Positions 1 to 7,595 of a DNA stretch of 64,000 bases are shown here, piece after piece. A program made the translations under genes and the position numbers. The stretch spans positions 248,001 through 312,000 of the forward strand of contig NZ_QJUI01000001.1 of assembly GCF_004327285.1 (NCBI RefSeq), given 5' to 3'. Numbering within the stretch: position 1 is the stretch's first letter; every line of letters begins with the position of its first letter. The stretch is from Phytopseudomonas daroniae (GTDB lineage Bacteria > Pseudomonadota > Gammaproteobacteria > Pseudomonadales > Pseudomonadaceae). The notes beneath the pieces are model-generated. The model made no database searches, was not told the DNA's origin, and saw only the letters and a list, made by a program, of their open reading frames with translations.

Positions 1-181
1 GCAGGGGACGCGGGATGGGCATATTCCTGTTCTCCACTGTTATGACCGCTCGAAGGCGCGGCATTTGCTTGTTGCGGCAGGAATTGCGCAAGAGTCGAGC
101 GCGGGGCGGAAAGACTTCTGCTGGCTTTCTTCACCCGTATAGCGGCAGATCGAGGTCTCTTTGCGGTACGGTTGTAGCGTA
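1..181. other. Window edge, no gene recognised
   Basis: No open reading frame with recognisable content or ribosome binding site was seen here. The stretch lies upstream of the RpiR-type regulator and may contain part of its control region, or the tail of a feature outside the window. Confidence 0.4.
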
Positions 182-226
182 GAATATATTTATTCCAAAG
201 ACCAACAATTTGACATTTAAATGTCA
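182..226. promoter_or_regulatory. Two AT-rich palindromes in front of the RpiR-type regulator (candidate operator)
   Basis: Positions 211-226 (TGACATTTAAATGTCA) form a perfect 16-bp palindrome. Positions 182-195 (GAATATATTTATTC) are a near palindrome, 12 of 14 positions symmetrical. Both sit in a short AT-rich patch inside otherwise GC-rich DNA, directly before the regulator's best ribosome binding site (244-250). RpiR-family proteins are dimers that bind inverted repeats and often control their own gene, so an autoregulatory operator is likely. This is inferred from position and symmetry only. Confidence 0.5.
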
Positions 227-256
227 GAACGATTTGGCATGGCAGGGGAAACGGAC

Positions 257-1093
257 ATGCTCGATGGCAAGATGCAACACCTGGAAGGCAAGCTGACGCC
301 GGCCGAGCGCACCTTATGGGCCTATATCCAGGCCAACCTGGAAACCCTGGCGTTCGAGAACGGCGCCAGCCTGGCGGCCAAGAGCGGGGTCAGCCCCAAC
401 ACCGTCAGCCGTTTCCTGCGGCGCCTCGGCTACAAGGGCCTGAAGAGCCTCAAGGAAGAACTGCGCGACGAGGTCCGCGTGCAATCACTGCTCAACACCA
501 CGCTGATCGACCGCGTCGAACAGCAGCCCGACGATCTGCTGGCCCATCTCAACGAGGAGATCGAGGCGCTCAGCGCCTTCGCCAACCAGCTCGGCAGCCA
601 GCACTGGCAGGACATCGTCGCCCGGGTCAGCCAGGCCGAACGGGTGTTCGTCTGCGGCTTCCAGACCATCCGCGGGCTGGCCGAGGACTTCGCCAACCGC
701 CTGGCCCTGGTGCGCTCGGGCGTGGAGTTCCTCGACCTCTACAGCGGCGTGCTCGGCCAGTGGATCGACAGCCACAACCAGCGCTGCTGCGTGATCCTGA
801 TCGACATCGCGCCCTATGCCGAGGCCGGCGTCGCCTTCGCCAACAACTGCCTGCAGCAGGGCACCGACCTGGTGGTGTTCACCGACGAGTACGGCATCGC
901 CCGGCACATCGACACCCCCCACATCATCACCATGAAGACCAAGACCGGCCTGATCCTGGAGTCCACCGGCGGCCTGACCAGCGCCCTCAACGTGCTGCTG
1001 CACTGCGTGGCCAGTTCGCGCAAGGATCAGCTCAAGGAGCGCCTGGCGGCGTACCGCGCGCGGGTGGAAAGCCTGAAGCTGTACCGACCCTGA
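257..1093 (+). CDS. MurR/RpiR family transcriptional regulator
   Basis: A 278-residue protein with an N-terminal RpiR helix-turn-helix (about residues 15-75, including a GVSPNTVSRFLRRLGYKG-type recognition helix) and a C-terminal SIS sugar-isomerase-like sensor domain (about 115-250). Family members sense phosphosugars or other small metabolites and regulate neighbouring catabolic genes. An upstream in-frame ATG at 221 lies inside a perfect palindrome and has no ribosome binding site; AGGGGAA at 244-250 is correctly spaced for the ATG at 257, so that start was chosen. A TRAP transporter and an aminotransferase follow on the same strand and are the likely targets. The effector is unknown. Confidence 0.85.
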   Translation: MLDGKMQHLEGKLTPAERTLWAYIQANLETLAFENGASLAAKSGVSPNTVSRFLRRLGYKGLKSLKEELRDEVRVQSLLNTTLIDRVEQQPDDLLAHLNEEIEALSAFANQLGSQHWQDIVARVSQAERVFVCGFQTIRGLAEDFANRLALVRSGVEFLDLYSGVLGQWIDSHNQRCCVILIDIAPYAEAGVAFANNCLQQGTDLVVFTDEYGIARHIDTPHIITMKTKTGLILESTGGLTSALNVLLHCVASSRKDQLKERLAAYRARVESLKLYRP

Positions 1094-1166
1094 GCCCGAC
1101 CCCACGCGGTTGCGCCCATGGTGGTTACCCCGCCACGTGGATCGTGACCGGAGTACGGCTTGCCCC

Positions 1167-1237
1167 GTAGCCTGGGTCGAGCGCAGCGATACCCAGGGGA
1201 CGGTTTCCCGGGTGTCGCTGCGCTCGACCCGAGCTAC
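1167..1237. repeat. Inverted repeat with GGGTCGAGCGCAGCGA arms
   Basis: The left arm (about 1167-1198) and right arm (about 1209-1237) are imperfect reverse complements around a short loop, so the transcript can fold into a long hairpin. It lies just after the regulator gene and could also help end its transcript, although there is no T-run. It resembles the dispersed intergenic palindromes common in Pseudomonas. Confidence 0.6.
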
Positions 1238-1261
1238 GGATAGCGTTCGACCGCCAGATTC

Positions 1262-1352
1262 GTGTGGGAGCCGCGACCTCGCGGCGATTGGTGGCCGTGA
1301 CACGGTTTGTGGAAAGGCCGCCAGCGCCTCGCGCCGGGGTCGACGCTCCTAC
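1262..1352. repeat. REPIN-like repeat, copy 1
   Basis: A GTGGGAGCCGCGACCTCGCGGCGAT REP-type end and a GGGGTCGACGCTCCTAC end face each other about 90 bp apart. Related copies are at 5695-5766 and 7434-7526. REPINs are non-autonomous doublets of REP palindromes mobilised by RAYT transposases; no RAYT gene is present in this window. The remaining gap up to 1553 contains only short direct repeats of a GGCCATAAAAAA type (near 1374 and 1447). Confidence 0.7.
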
Positions 1353-1553
1353 GGACGCCGAACGGCTCTGGCAGGCCATAAAAAATGGCCGGGAGCCATT
1401 TTTAACGTCGCTGGCGACAGCCCGCAGGGTGGCCGCCAGGGATGGCAGGCCATAAAAAAGCGCATGCCGGCATTAGTTATTGTTATGGCGAAACCCGCCT
1501 GCCGCTGAAAGCCGCTGGGTACACTCGAGGCTATTCAACGGGGAGGGTTCACC

Positions 1554-2561
1554 ATGAAATCGACAAACCTGCTGCGTGGCGCCGGCCTGCTGCCCATGAT
1601 CACGTTGTCCGCCGTGTGCCTGCTGGCATCGGGCCACAGCTGGGCGGAGCGCACACTGCGTGTCGCCCACGCCTCGAGCGGCGACAGCCTGGTCAACCAG
1701 GCGATGACGCGCTTCGCCGCCGAACTCGAGGCCAGAAGCGGCGGCGAGTTGAAAGCCAGGGTGTTCCCCGATGGACAGCTGGGCGATGAAGGCCCGATCG
1801 CCGAATCCGTGGGCATGGGCTCGATCGACATCGGCCTGGGTGGCGTGGTCGAACCCATCGACCCGAGGCTGAACGTGGTCACCCTGCCCTTCCTGTTCCA
1901 GGATGCGGCCAATGTCTATGCCTTCTTCGATACGGACGCCGGCAAGGAAGTACTGGGCTTCGGCCACGATCACGGTTACAAGGTGCTGGCCCCACTGGAC
2001 TCGGGCTTCCGTCAGTTCGTCGGCAGCCGCAAGGCCATCGTCACACCCGCGGATCTGGCCGGCATGAAGGTGCGCACGCCGCCGATGCCGACCATCCTCG
2101 CCACCATGAAGCAGTTCGGCGCCCTGGCCCAGTCGATTCCCTACGGCGAGGTCTACACCTCGCTGCAATCCGGCGTGGTCGACGGCGCCGAACCGGAGGC
2201 CCGCGACTACTACGACCAGAAGTGGTACGAGCCGGCAGGCTACCTGTCGATCGCCAACTACCTGTGGTCGGCGAACTGGTGGTACATGAACCTCGACACC
2301 TACGAAAGCCTCGAGCCGGCCCAGCGCGACGCGCTCGATGCCGCCGTGGCCGATGTCACCGCCTGGTACCGCGGCCAGCTGGGCGCCGTGACCGAGCAGG
2401 TGATCGCCGAGCTGCAGACCAAGGGCGTCAAGGTCAACCAGGTCGATACCGCACCGTTCGGGGCCATGGCCGGCCCGGTGTACGACACCTTCGCCAGGGA
2501 ATGGGGCGACGAACTCATCCAGCGCGTGCGCAGCGCCGCCGCAGCCAGCGCCCAGCCCTGA
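1554..2561 (+). CDS. dctP: TRAP transporter substrate-binding protein (DctP family)
   Basis: A 335-residue periplasmic solute receptor. Residues 1-31 are a signal peptide ending at a GHSWA-E junction; the rest is a DctP-type fold including the VRTPPMPTILATMKQFGA and GEVYTSLQSGVVDGAE blocks that line the ligand cleft in the family. The conserved arginine that binds carboxylates is expected in the KVRTPP segment. A GGGGAGGG ribosome binding site lies about 10 bases before the ATG. It is the first gene of a three-gene transporter operon (10-bp gap to dctQ). The substrate is probably an organic acid or amino-acid-like carboxylate, given the downstream aminotransferase. Confidence 0.9.
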   Translation: MKSTNLLRGAGLLPMITLSAVCLLASGHSWAERTLRVAHASSGDSLVNQAMTRFAAELEARSGGELKARVFPDGQLGDEGPIAESVGMGSIDIGLGGVVEPIDPRLNVVTLPFLFQDAANVYAFFDTDAGKEVLGFGHDHGYKVLAPLDSGFRQFVGSRKAIVTPADLAGMKVRTPPMPTILATMKQFGALAQSIPYGEVYTSLQSGVVDGAEPEARDYYDQKWYEPAGYLSIANYLWSANWWYMNLDTYESLEPAQRDALDAAVADVTAWYRGQLGAVTEQVIAELQTKGVKVNQVDTAPFGAMAGPVYDTFAREWGDELIQRVRSAAAASAQP

Positions 2562-2571
2562 AGGAGCCCGC

Positions 2572-3078
2572 ATGAGTCAGTTGCCTGAAACCAGCGCCCG
2601 GCAAGGCTGGGGCGAGCGCGTGTTGTGCCTGATCGGTGGGTTGCTGTTTATCGCCACCTTCACCGCCATCGTGGCGGGCATGGCCGCGCGCAGCTTCAAG
2701 CTGTCGGGCTTCGAGTGGTCGTTCGAGATCGCCGGCATCGGCTTCATCTGGATCACCTTCATCGGCACCGCCATCGCCGAGCTGCGCGGTGAGAACGTCT
2801 GCTTCGACGGCCTGTTGAAGCTCATGCCGGCCCGTGCCCAGCACGCCATGACGGTGCTCTGCGCCGTGTTGCTGGCCGGCGTGTCCGGCTGGCTGCTGTA
2901 CAGCGCACTGGCGGTGCTCAAGCGCTCGGCCTGGGTTCCCACGCCGGTGCTGCGCTGGCCCACCGGCATCACCACCCTGGCCCTGATCAGTTGTGCGGTG
3001 GTTCTGCTGCTGATCGCGGCCATCCGTCTGTTCAAGGTATTTTCCGGCCGCGGCCGCGTACTGGGAGCGACCCGATGA
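2572..3078 (+). CDS. dctQ: TRAP transporter small permease (DctQ family)
   Basis: A 168-residue membrane protein with four predicted hydrophobic segments (about 20-40, 55-75, 95-115, 130-155), the usual DctQ topology and length. In TRAP systems this subunit bridges the periplasmic receptor and the large permease. The ribosome binding site AAGGAG is 6 bases before the ATG. Its stop codon overlaps the start of dctM (ATGA), indicating translational coupling. Confidence 0.88.
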   Translation: MSQLPETSARQGWGERVLCLIGGLLFIATFTAIVAGMAARSFKLSGFEWSFEIAGIGFIWITFIGTAIAELRGENVCFDGLLKLMPARAQHAMTVLCAVLLAGVSGWLLYSALAVLKRSAWVPTPVLRWPTGITTLALISCAVVLLLIAAIRLFKVFSGRGRVLGATR

Positions 3079-4361
3079 TCATCGCCCTGCTGTTCGGTGG
3101 CTTCTTCCTGTTCCTCCTGCTGGGCGTGCCGGTGGTCTGGTCGATGGCCGCCGCTACCATCATCACCCTGATCTTCGGCGATGTCGGCGTACCGGTGGGC
3201 TGGCTGGCGCAGCAGACCATCCGCGGCGCCGACTCGCTCTCGCTGATGGCCATTCCGCTGTTCCTGTTCGCCGGCGAGCTGATGAACCGCGGCGGCCTGA
3301 CCCGGCAGATCATGCGCATCGCCGAGCACCTCTTCGGGCGCTTTCGCGGCGGGCTCGGCCTGGTCAACGTGGCCACCTCGTTCGTCTACGGCGGCCTGAC
3401 CGGCTCGGCCACCGCCGACACCGGCGCAGTGGCCAAGGTGATGATCCCGGCCATGGAGGAGCGGGGCTATCCCAAGGCCTTCGCCGCCGCGGTCACGGCG
3501 GCGTCCGGCACCCTGGGCATCATCCTGCCGCCGAGCGTGGTGTTCATCATCTACGGCGTGCTGACCAACACCTCCATCGGCGGCCTGTTCATGGCCGGCA
3601 TCCTGCCGGGCGTGCTGCTGGCGCTGACCTTCATGGTCGCCGCCTACGTGGTCGGCGTGAAGGAGAACTTCCCGCGCCAGGACACCCGGCCGAGCTGGCG
3701 GCGCCTCTTCCTCGACCTGCGCGCGGCGCTGCCGGCGCTGCTGATGCCGCCGCTGATTCTCGGCTCGATCGTCAGCGGCCTGGCCACGGCCACCGAGGCA
3801 GCGGCGCTGTCAGTGATCTACGCCCTGCTGGTCGGCGCGCTGGTCTATCGCGAGCTGTCCTGGGACGTGCTCTGGCCCTCGATCATCGAAGCGGTCAGCA
3901 CCACCGGGGCGATCATGATCATCATGGCCGTGGCGGTACCCTTCAGCTGGCTGCTGACCGTGGAGCAGGTGCCACAGACCATCGCCACCTGGATCACCAG
4001 CCTGCATGGCGGCGCGGTGGTGGACATCGTCCTGGTCATTCTCGCCCTGGTGGTGGTCGGCCTGTGGCTGGATCTGGGCCCGGCGCTGATCATCCTCGCG
4101 CCGATCCTGGTGCCGATCGCCCAGAGCGCGGGCCTGGAACCCTACCAGATCGGCGTGCTGTTCACCGTCACCCTCGGCGTCGGCCTGTTCACCCCGCCGG
4201 TGGGCACCAACATCTTCGTCGTCTGTAACGTCGCCAAGCTGAGCATCGGCGCGGTATCGCGGCGCCTGGTGCCGTTCTGGGTGGCCAGCGCCGTGGCCAT
4301 CGTGCTGCTGGTGATCTTCCCCGAACTCACCGAGTGGCTGCCGAGAATGGCCGGTTACTGA
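3075..4361 (+). CDS. dctM: TRAP transporter large permease (DctM family)
   Basis: A 428-residue, very hydrophobic protein with about 12 membrane segments and typical DctM blocks such as the GLTGSATADTGAVAKVMIP motif and TASGTLGIILPPS-like region. It forms the sodium-coupled transport channel of the TRAP system. The start at 3075 overlaps the dctQ stop by four bases and gives the standard family length; a longer reading frame from 2991 runs inside dctQ and is not used. Confidence 0.9.
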   Translation: MIIALLFGGFFLFLLLGVPVVWSMAAATIITLIFGDVGVPVGWLAQQTIRGADSLSLMAIPLFLFAGELMNRGGLTRQIMRIAEHLFGRFRGGLGLVNVATSFVYGGLTGSATADTGAVAKVMIPAMEERGYPKAFAAAVTAASGTLGIILPPSVVFIIYGVLTNTSIGGLFMAGILPGVLLALTFMVAAYVVGVKENFPRQDTRPSWRRLFLDLRAALPALLMPPLILGSIVSGLATATEAAALSVIYALLVGALVYRELSWDVLWPSIIEAVSTTGAIMIIMAVAVPFSWLLTVEQVPQTIATWITSLHGGAVVDIVLVILALVVVGLWLDLGPALIILAPILVPIAQSAGLEPYQIGVLFTVTLGVGLFTPPVGTNIFVVCNVAKLSIGAVSRRLVPFWVASAVAIVLLVIFPELTEWLPRMAGY

Positions 4362-4410
4362 ACCCCCTTTATCACTGAACCGCTCTACCCGACTTCAAGG
4401 AAACCATGCG

Positions 4411-5637
4411 ATGCACCATCTCGTTGGTGGAATATCCAGCGCCGGCCGCGCTTTGCCCGCTCTGGACGGAATCCCCTTTCTGGCACAGCGTGCCGCGGCC
4501 CATCAGGTCTGGGATACGAATGGCCGCGCCTATATCGATACGGCCATGGGCTTCGGCGCGGCCAAGCTCGGCCATGCCGACCCGGACGTGCTGGACGCGG
4601 TGACCGAGGCGCTGCGACGCGCGCCCATGCCATCCTACGCCCACGCCCTGGAGGAGCAGGCGGCCAGCGCGCTGGCGAGCTGTACTGGCGCGCTGGATCA
4701 GGTGATCTTCGTCAACACCGGCAGCGAAGCGGTGCACCTCGCCTGCCGTGCCGCCCGGGCCTATACCGGGCGCAAGCTGGTGGCCAAGTTCGCCGCCGGC
4801 TACGACGGCTGGTACGACCCGGTCGCCTTCGGCAACGCCGCCAGCGCCGACGCCGAGATGCCCGGCGCGCGGCCGGTGAAGGACGGCATGACCCTGCTGC
4901 GCTACAACGACTTCGACGACATCGAGCGATTGTTCGCGCAGCACCCCGACATCGCCGCGGTGCTGCTCGAGCCGATGCTGGCCAACGCCGGCTGCGTGGT
5001 TCCGGCGCCCGGTTATCTGGAGCGGCTGTGCAAGAGCGCCCACGCCCATGGCGCACTGGTGATCCTCGACGAAGTGCTGATGGGCTTCCAGGTGCGCGCC
5101 GGGCTGTTCAGCCAGGCCTTCGCGGTGGACGCCGACCTGGCCTGCGTCGGCAAGGCGATAGGCAGTGGTATTCCGGTCGCGGCGGTGCTGGGAACGGCAG
5201 AGGTCATGCGCGGATTCGAAACCGGCAACGTCGTGCGCGCCGGTACCTACAGCGGCAACCCACCGGCCTGCGCCGCCGTGCTGGCGACGCTCGGCAAGCT
5301 CAAGCGCTTCGACTACGCGACGCACCAGGCCGACGGCAACTGGTTGCGTCAGGCGCTGGAACAGGTCTTCGCGCGCAACGGCCTGGCACTGAGCACCAGC
5401 GGCTATGGCAGTGTCTTCAGTTGCTGGCACGCGCCACGGGCACCGAGCGATTACAGCGAGGCCAGCGCCTGGCTGAAGCCGCAGCGCTCGCTGGATCTGC
5501 ACCTGGCACTGCGCCGGCGCGGCCTGCTGACGATGCCCGCCGGATACGGGCGCATCTACCTTTCGGTCGCGCATACCCGTGCCGTGCTGGAGCAGATGCT
5601 GGAGATATTCAGCGAAGTGGCCGAAGCCTGGGCCTAG
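4411..5637 (+). CDS. Class III pyridoxal-phosphate aminotransferase, glutamate-1-semialdehyde aminomutase-like
   Basis: A 408-residue PLP enzyme of fold type I. It has the class III blocks VNTGSEAVHLACRAARAYTG (substrate/PLP phosphate region), LLEPMLANAG, VILDEVLMGF (aspartate contacting the PLP ring nitrogen) and VGKAIGSGIPV with the Schiff-base lysine at K248. It resembles HemL in layout but lies beside a TRAP transporter, so a catabolic transaminase or aminomutase is more likely than heme synthesis. AAGGAA at 4397-4402 supports the ATG at 4411. It is about 50 bp after dctM and probably in the same operon. The exact substrate cannot be read from sequence. Confidence 0.85.
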   Translation: MHHLVGGISSAGRALPALDGIPFLAQRAAAHQVWDTNGRAYIDTAMGFGAAKLGHADPDVLDAVTEALRRAPMPSYAHALEEQAASALASCTGALDQVIFVNTGSEAVHLACRAARAYTGRKLVAKFAAGYDGWYDPVAFGNAASADAEMPGARPVKDGMTLLRYNDFDDIERLFAQHPDIAAVLLEPMLANAGCVVPAPGYLERLCKSAHAHGALVILDEVLMGFQVRAGLFSQAFAVDADLACVGKAIGSGIPVAAVLGTAEVMRGFETGNVVRAGTYSGNPPACAAVLATLGKLKRFDYATHQADGNWLRQALEQVFARNGLALSTSGYGSVFSCWHAPRAPSDYSEASAWLKPQRSLDLHLALRRRGLLTMPAGYGRIYLSVAHTRAVLEQMLEIFSEVAEAWA

Positions 5638-5694
5638 CCCCAAATGCCAGTCAGTCAAGCATTTGACCCACAAAACGGCGGTTTGCCCTGGCTC

Positions 5695-5766
5695 TGTGGG
5701 AGCCGCGACCCCGCGGCGATGGGTGGTCGCACCGTGAATCCCGCTGTATGGCTGCCATCGCATCGC
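5695..5766. repeat. REPIN-like repeat, copy 2 (one end incomplete)
   Basis: This begins with TGTGGGAGCCGCGACCCCGC and continues through a GGTGGTCGCACCG core to ATGGCTGCCATCGCATCGC. About 70 bp match the reverse complement of the copy at 7434-7526 almost base for base. The outer GCTCCTAC end is missing, so this copy looks truncated. It lies between two convergent genes. Confidence 0.7.
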
Positions 5767-5800
5767 GCGGAGACAGCTTCGTTCGCGTTAGATAGAGCGC

Positions 5801-6670
5801 TCAGGCGATGGCGGCCTGGCAGCTATCGGCGTCGAATTTCTGCTCGATGAAGTGCGCCAGGCGGCGCACGGCCAGGCGCGCGCCACTCGGCATGACCAGG
5901 GCGAGCTCCTGGCTGGCGAGGGCGGGCAGGCCCTCTTCGGGGCCGAGAATGCGCCAGTCGGCGGGGACGGCCGTGGCGGGCAGCACGGTCAGCGCTTCGC
6001 CCATGCGGATGGCGGCCTGCACGCCCTGGATATGTGATGAGGTACAGACGATACGCCACTGGCACCCGGCCCGATCGAGGGCCGCGATGGCCTTGGGCCG
6101 CGCCCGGCAGCCCTCGGGAAACAGCACCAGCGGCAAGGGCGAGAGCAGTTCCGGTCGCCTGTCCGGATGCGTGCACCAGAGCAGGGCCTCGCGCTTGAGC
6201 AGCACTCCGATGGGGCGATCCTTCTCCCGGGAAATGATGGCCATGTCCAGGGTGCCATCCTGCAGCATCTGCTCCAGGCGGTAGGAGAAGTCACAGATTA
6301 CCTCGACCTGGGCATCGGCCTGCCGTAGCGGGTAATCGCGCAGCAGCAGCGAGCCGATGCTTTCCAGGTAATCGTCGGGCATGCCCACCCGAATACGTGT
6401 CGCCTCGCTTTCTCCCAGCGCGAACAGCGCCTCGTCCTCCAGCTCGCGGATGCGCCGTGCATAGCCGATCAGCAGCTCACCGGCACGGGTCAGGCTGACA
6501 CCACGCCGCGAGCGTTCGACCAGCCGCTTGCCCAGGCGATCTTCCAGGCGCGAGATCATCAGGCTCACGGCGGCCTGGGTCTTGCCGATGTGCTCACCTG
6601 CCGCCGTGAAGCCGCCGTGGTCGATGACCGCGACGAAAGCGGCCAGGGCATCGGTATCGAGGTGGCGCAT
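5801..6670 (-). CDS. LysR family transcriptional regulator
   Basis: A 289-residue LysR-type regulator. The N-terminal winged helix-turn-helix (about residues 1-60; GGFTAAGEHIGKTQAAVSLM) is followed by a co-inducer-binding domain (about 90-285). A GGAG ribosome binding site precedes the ATG at the usual distance. It converges on the aminotransferase gene, and its own upstream side holds a MITE-like element. The target genes are not obvious from context. Confidence 0.88.
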   Translation of the reverse strand: MRHLDTDALAAFVAVIDHGGFTAAGEHIGKTQAAVSLMISRLEDRLGKRLVERSRRGVSLTRAGELLIGYARRIRELEDEALFALGESEATRIRVGMPDDYLESIGSLLLRDYPLRQADAQVEVICDFSYRLEQMLQDGTLDMAIISREKDRPIGVLLKREALLWCTHPDRRPELLSPLPLVLFPEGCRARPKAIAALDRAGCQWRIVCTSSHIQGVQAAIRMGEALTVLPATAVPADWRILGPEEGLPALASQELALVMPSGARLAVRRLAHFIEQKFDADSCQAAIA

Positions 6671-6700
6671 GGGGATGCTCCGAATACAGCCTGAAGGGTG

Positions 6701-6836
6701 CTAGGGTCTGTTGACGTTGCCGCGAATGCTGCGTTTCTCGACGCTCATTTGGAACGACCAAACTTCACGTCTCGTGCCTTGCCTCGCGGCAAAACGGGCT
6801 CCGGCGCGGTCGTGCTGAAACGTCAACAGACCCTAG
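6701..6836. mobile_element. 136-bp MITE-like element with 18-bp perfect terminal inverted repeats
   Basis: The left end 6701-6718 (CTAGGGTCTGTTGACGTT) is the exact reverse complement of 6819-6836. The interior has no coding capacity. Size, perfect terminal repeats and lack of a gene fit a miniature inverted-repeat transposable element. Only the CTAG at the ends resembles a target duplication. A fragment of what looks like the same element occurs at 59344-59378. It lies directly upstream of the LysR gene and may alter its promoter. Confidence 0.75.
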
Positions 6837-6898
6837 GCAATGCAAGTTCCGTTCCCCGGCCAGCCAAGTACGGCACGCGCCATCGCGGTGCGCCGTGT

Positions 6899-7336
6899 TC
6901 AATCGGGCAGGATCATGTGCCCCGACTCGTCCAGCGGCGCGAAGGGGTTGTGGGCCAACTCCCACACATGTCCATCGGGGTCGGCGAAATAACCGGAGTA
7001 GCCACCCCAGAAGACCTTCTCCGGTGCCTTGAGCAGTGTGCCTCCGCAGGCGATGGCGTGGGCCATGGCGGCGTCCACCGCCTCCGGGCTTTCCAGGTTG
7101 TGCGCCAGGGTCACGCCGGAAAAGGCCGGCTTGCCCGGTTGCTCGTCGATGTTCGCGTCCCGGGCCAGTTCATCCCGGGCGAACAGCGTCAGCACGAGTC
7201 CCTTGAGCTTGATGAAAACGATCTGCTCCTGGGAGGCCGAGGAGCGTTTCCAGCCCAGTCTCTGGTAAAACGCCGCGCTGGCTTGAACGTCGTCGACGCC
7301 AAGGGTGATCAGGGAAATGCGTCGGTCGAAGGACAT
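6899..7336 (-). CDS. VOC family protein (glyoxalase/bleomycin-resistance-like)
   Basis: A 145-residue protein of the vicinal oxygen chelate superfamily: RRISLITLGVDDVQASAAFYQRLGW at the N-terminus and GGYSGYFADPDGHVWELAHNP near the C-terminus, the usual paired beta-alpha-beta-beta-beta modules that hold a metal. The start at 7336 has a GGAG ribosome binding site; the longer frame upstream reads through a REPIN and was discarded. It is downstream of fdhA on the same strand, separated by a REPIN, so may be read from its own promoter. The substrate is unknown. Confidence 0.82.
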   Translation of the reverse strand: MSFDRRISLITLGVDDVQASAAFYQRLGWKRSSASQEQIVFIKLKGLVLTLFARDELARDANIDEQPGKPAFSGVTLAHNLESPEAVDAAMAHAIACGGTLLKAPEKVFWGGYSGYFADPDGHVWELAHNPFAPLDESGHMILPD

Positions 7337-7433
7337 GCCGGTCTCCAGTGGCAAATGCATATTGTCAGGGGGGAATCCATACGTCTTGGCCGCATCGAGG
7401 CCAGGGCCATGGCAACGATGCAGTATCGCACGC

Positions 7434-7526
7434 GTAGGAGCCCCGACCTCGGGGCGATGCGATGGCAGCCATACAACGGGATTCGCGGTGCGACCACCCA
7501 TCGCCGCGGGGGCGCGGCTCCCACAC
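7434..7526. repeat. REPIN-like repeat, copy 3 (intact)
   Basis: GTAGGAGCCCCGACCTCGGG at one end and GCCGCGGGGGCGCGGCTCCCACA at the other form two facing REP palindromes about 93 bp apart. This is the most complete of the three related copies and is in the opposite orientation to the copy at 5695-5766. It lies between fdhA and the VOC gene. Confidence 0.75.
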
Positions 7527-7595
7527 ACCTGAGCAACGCCATAGCCGCTTCCGAAACCTGGAAGCGGAGCCGGCTGGCCCCGCTCCCGGCTGGCT

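Noticed and set aside
221..256. ATG at 221 as start of the RpiR-type regulator
   Set aside because: It lies inside a palindrome with no ribosome binding site; the ATG at 257 has a well-spaced AGGGGAA.
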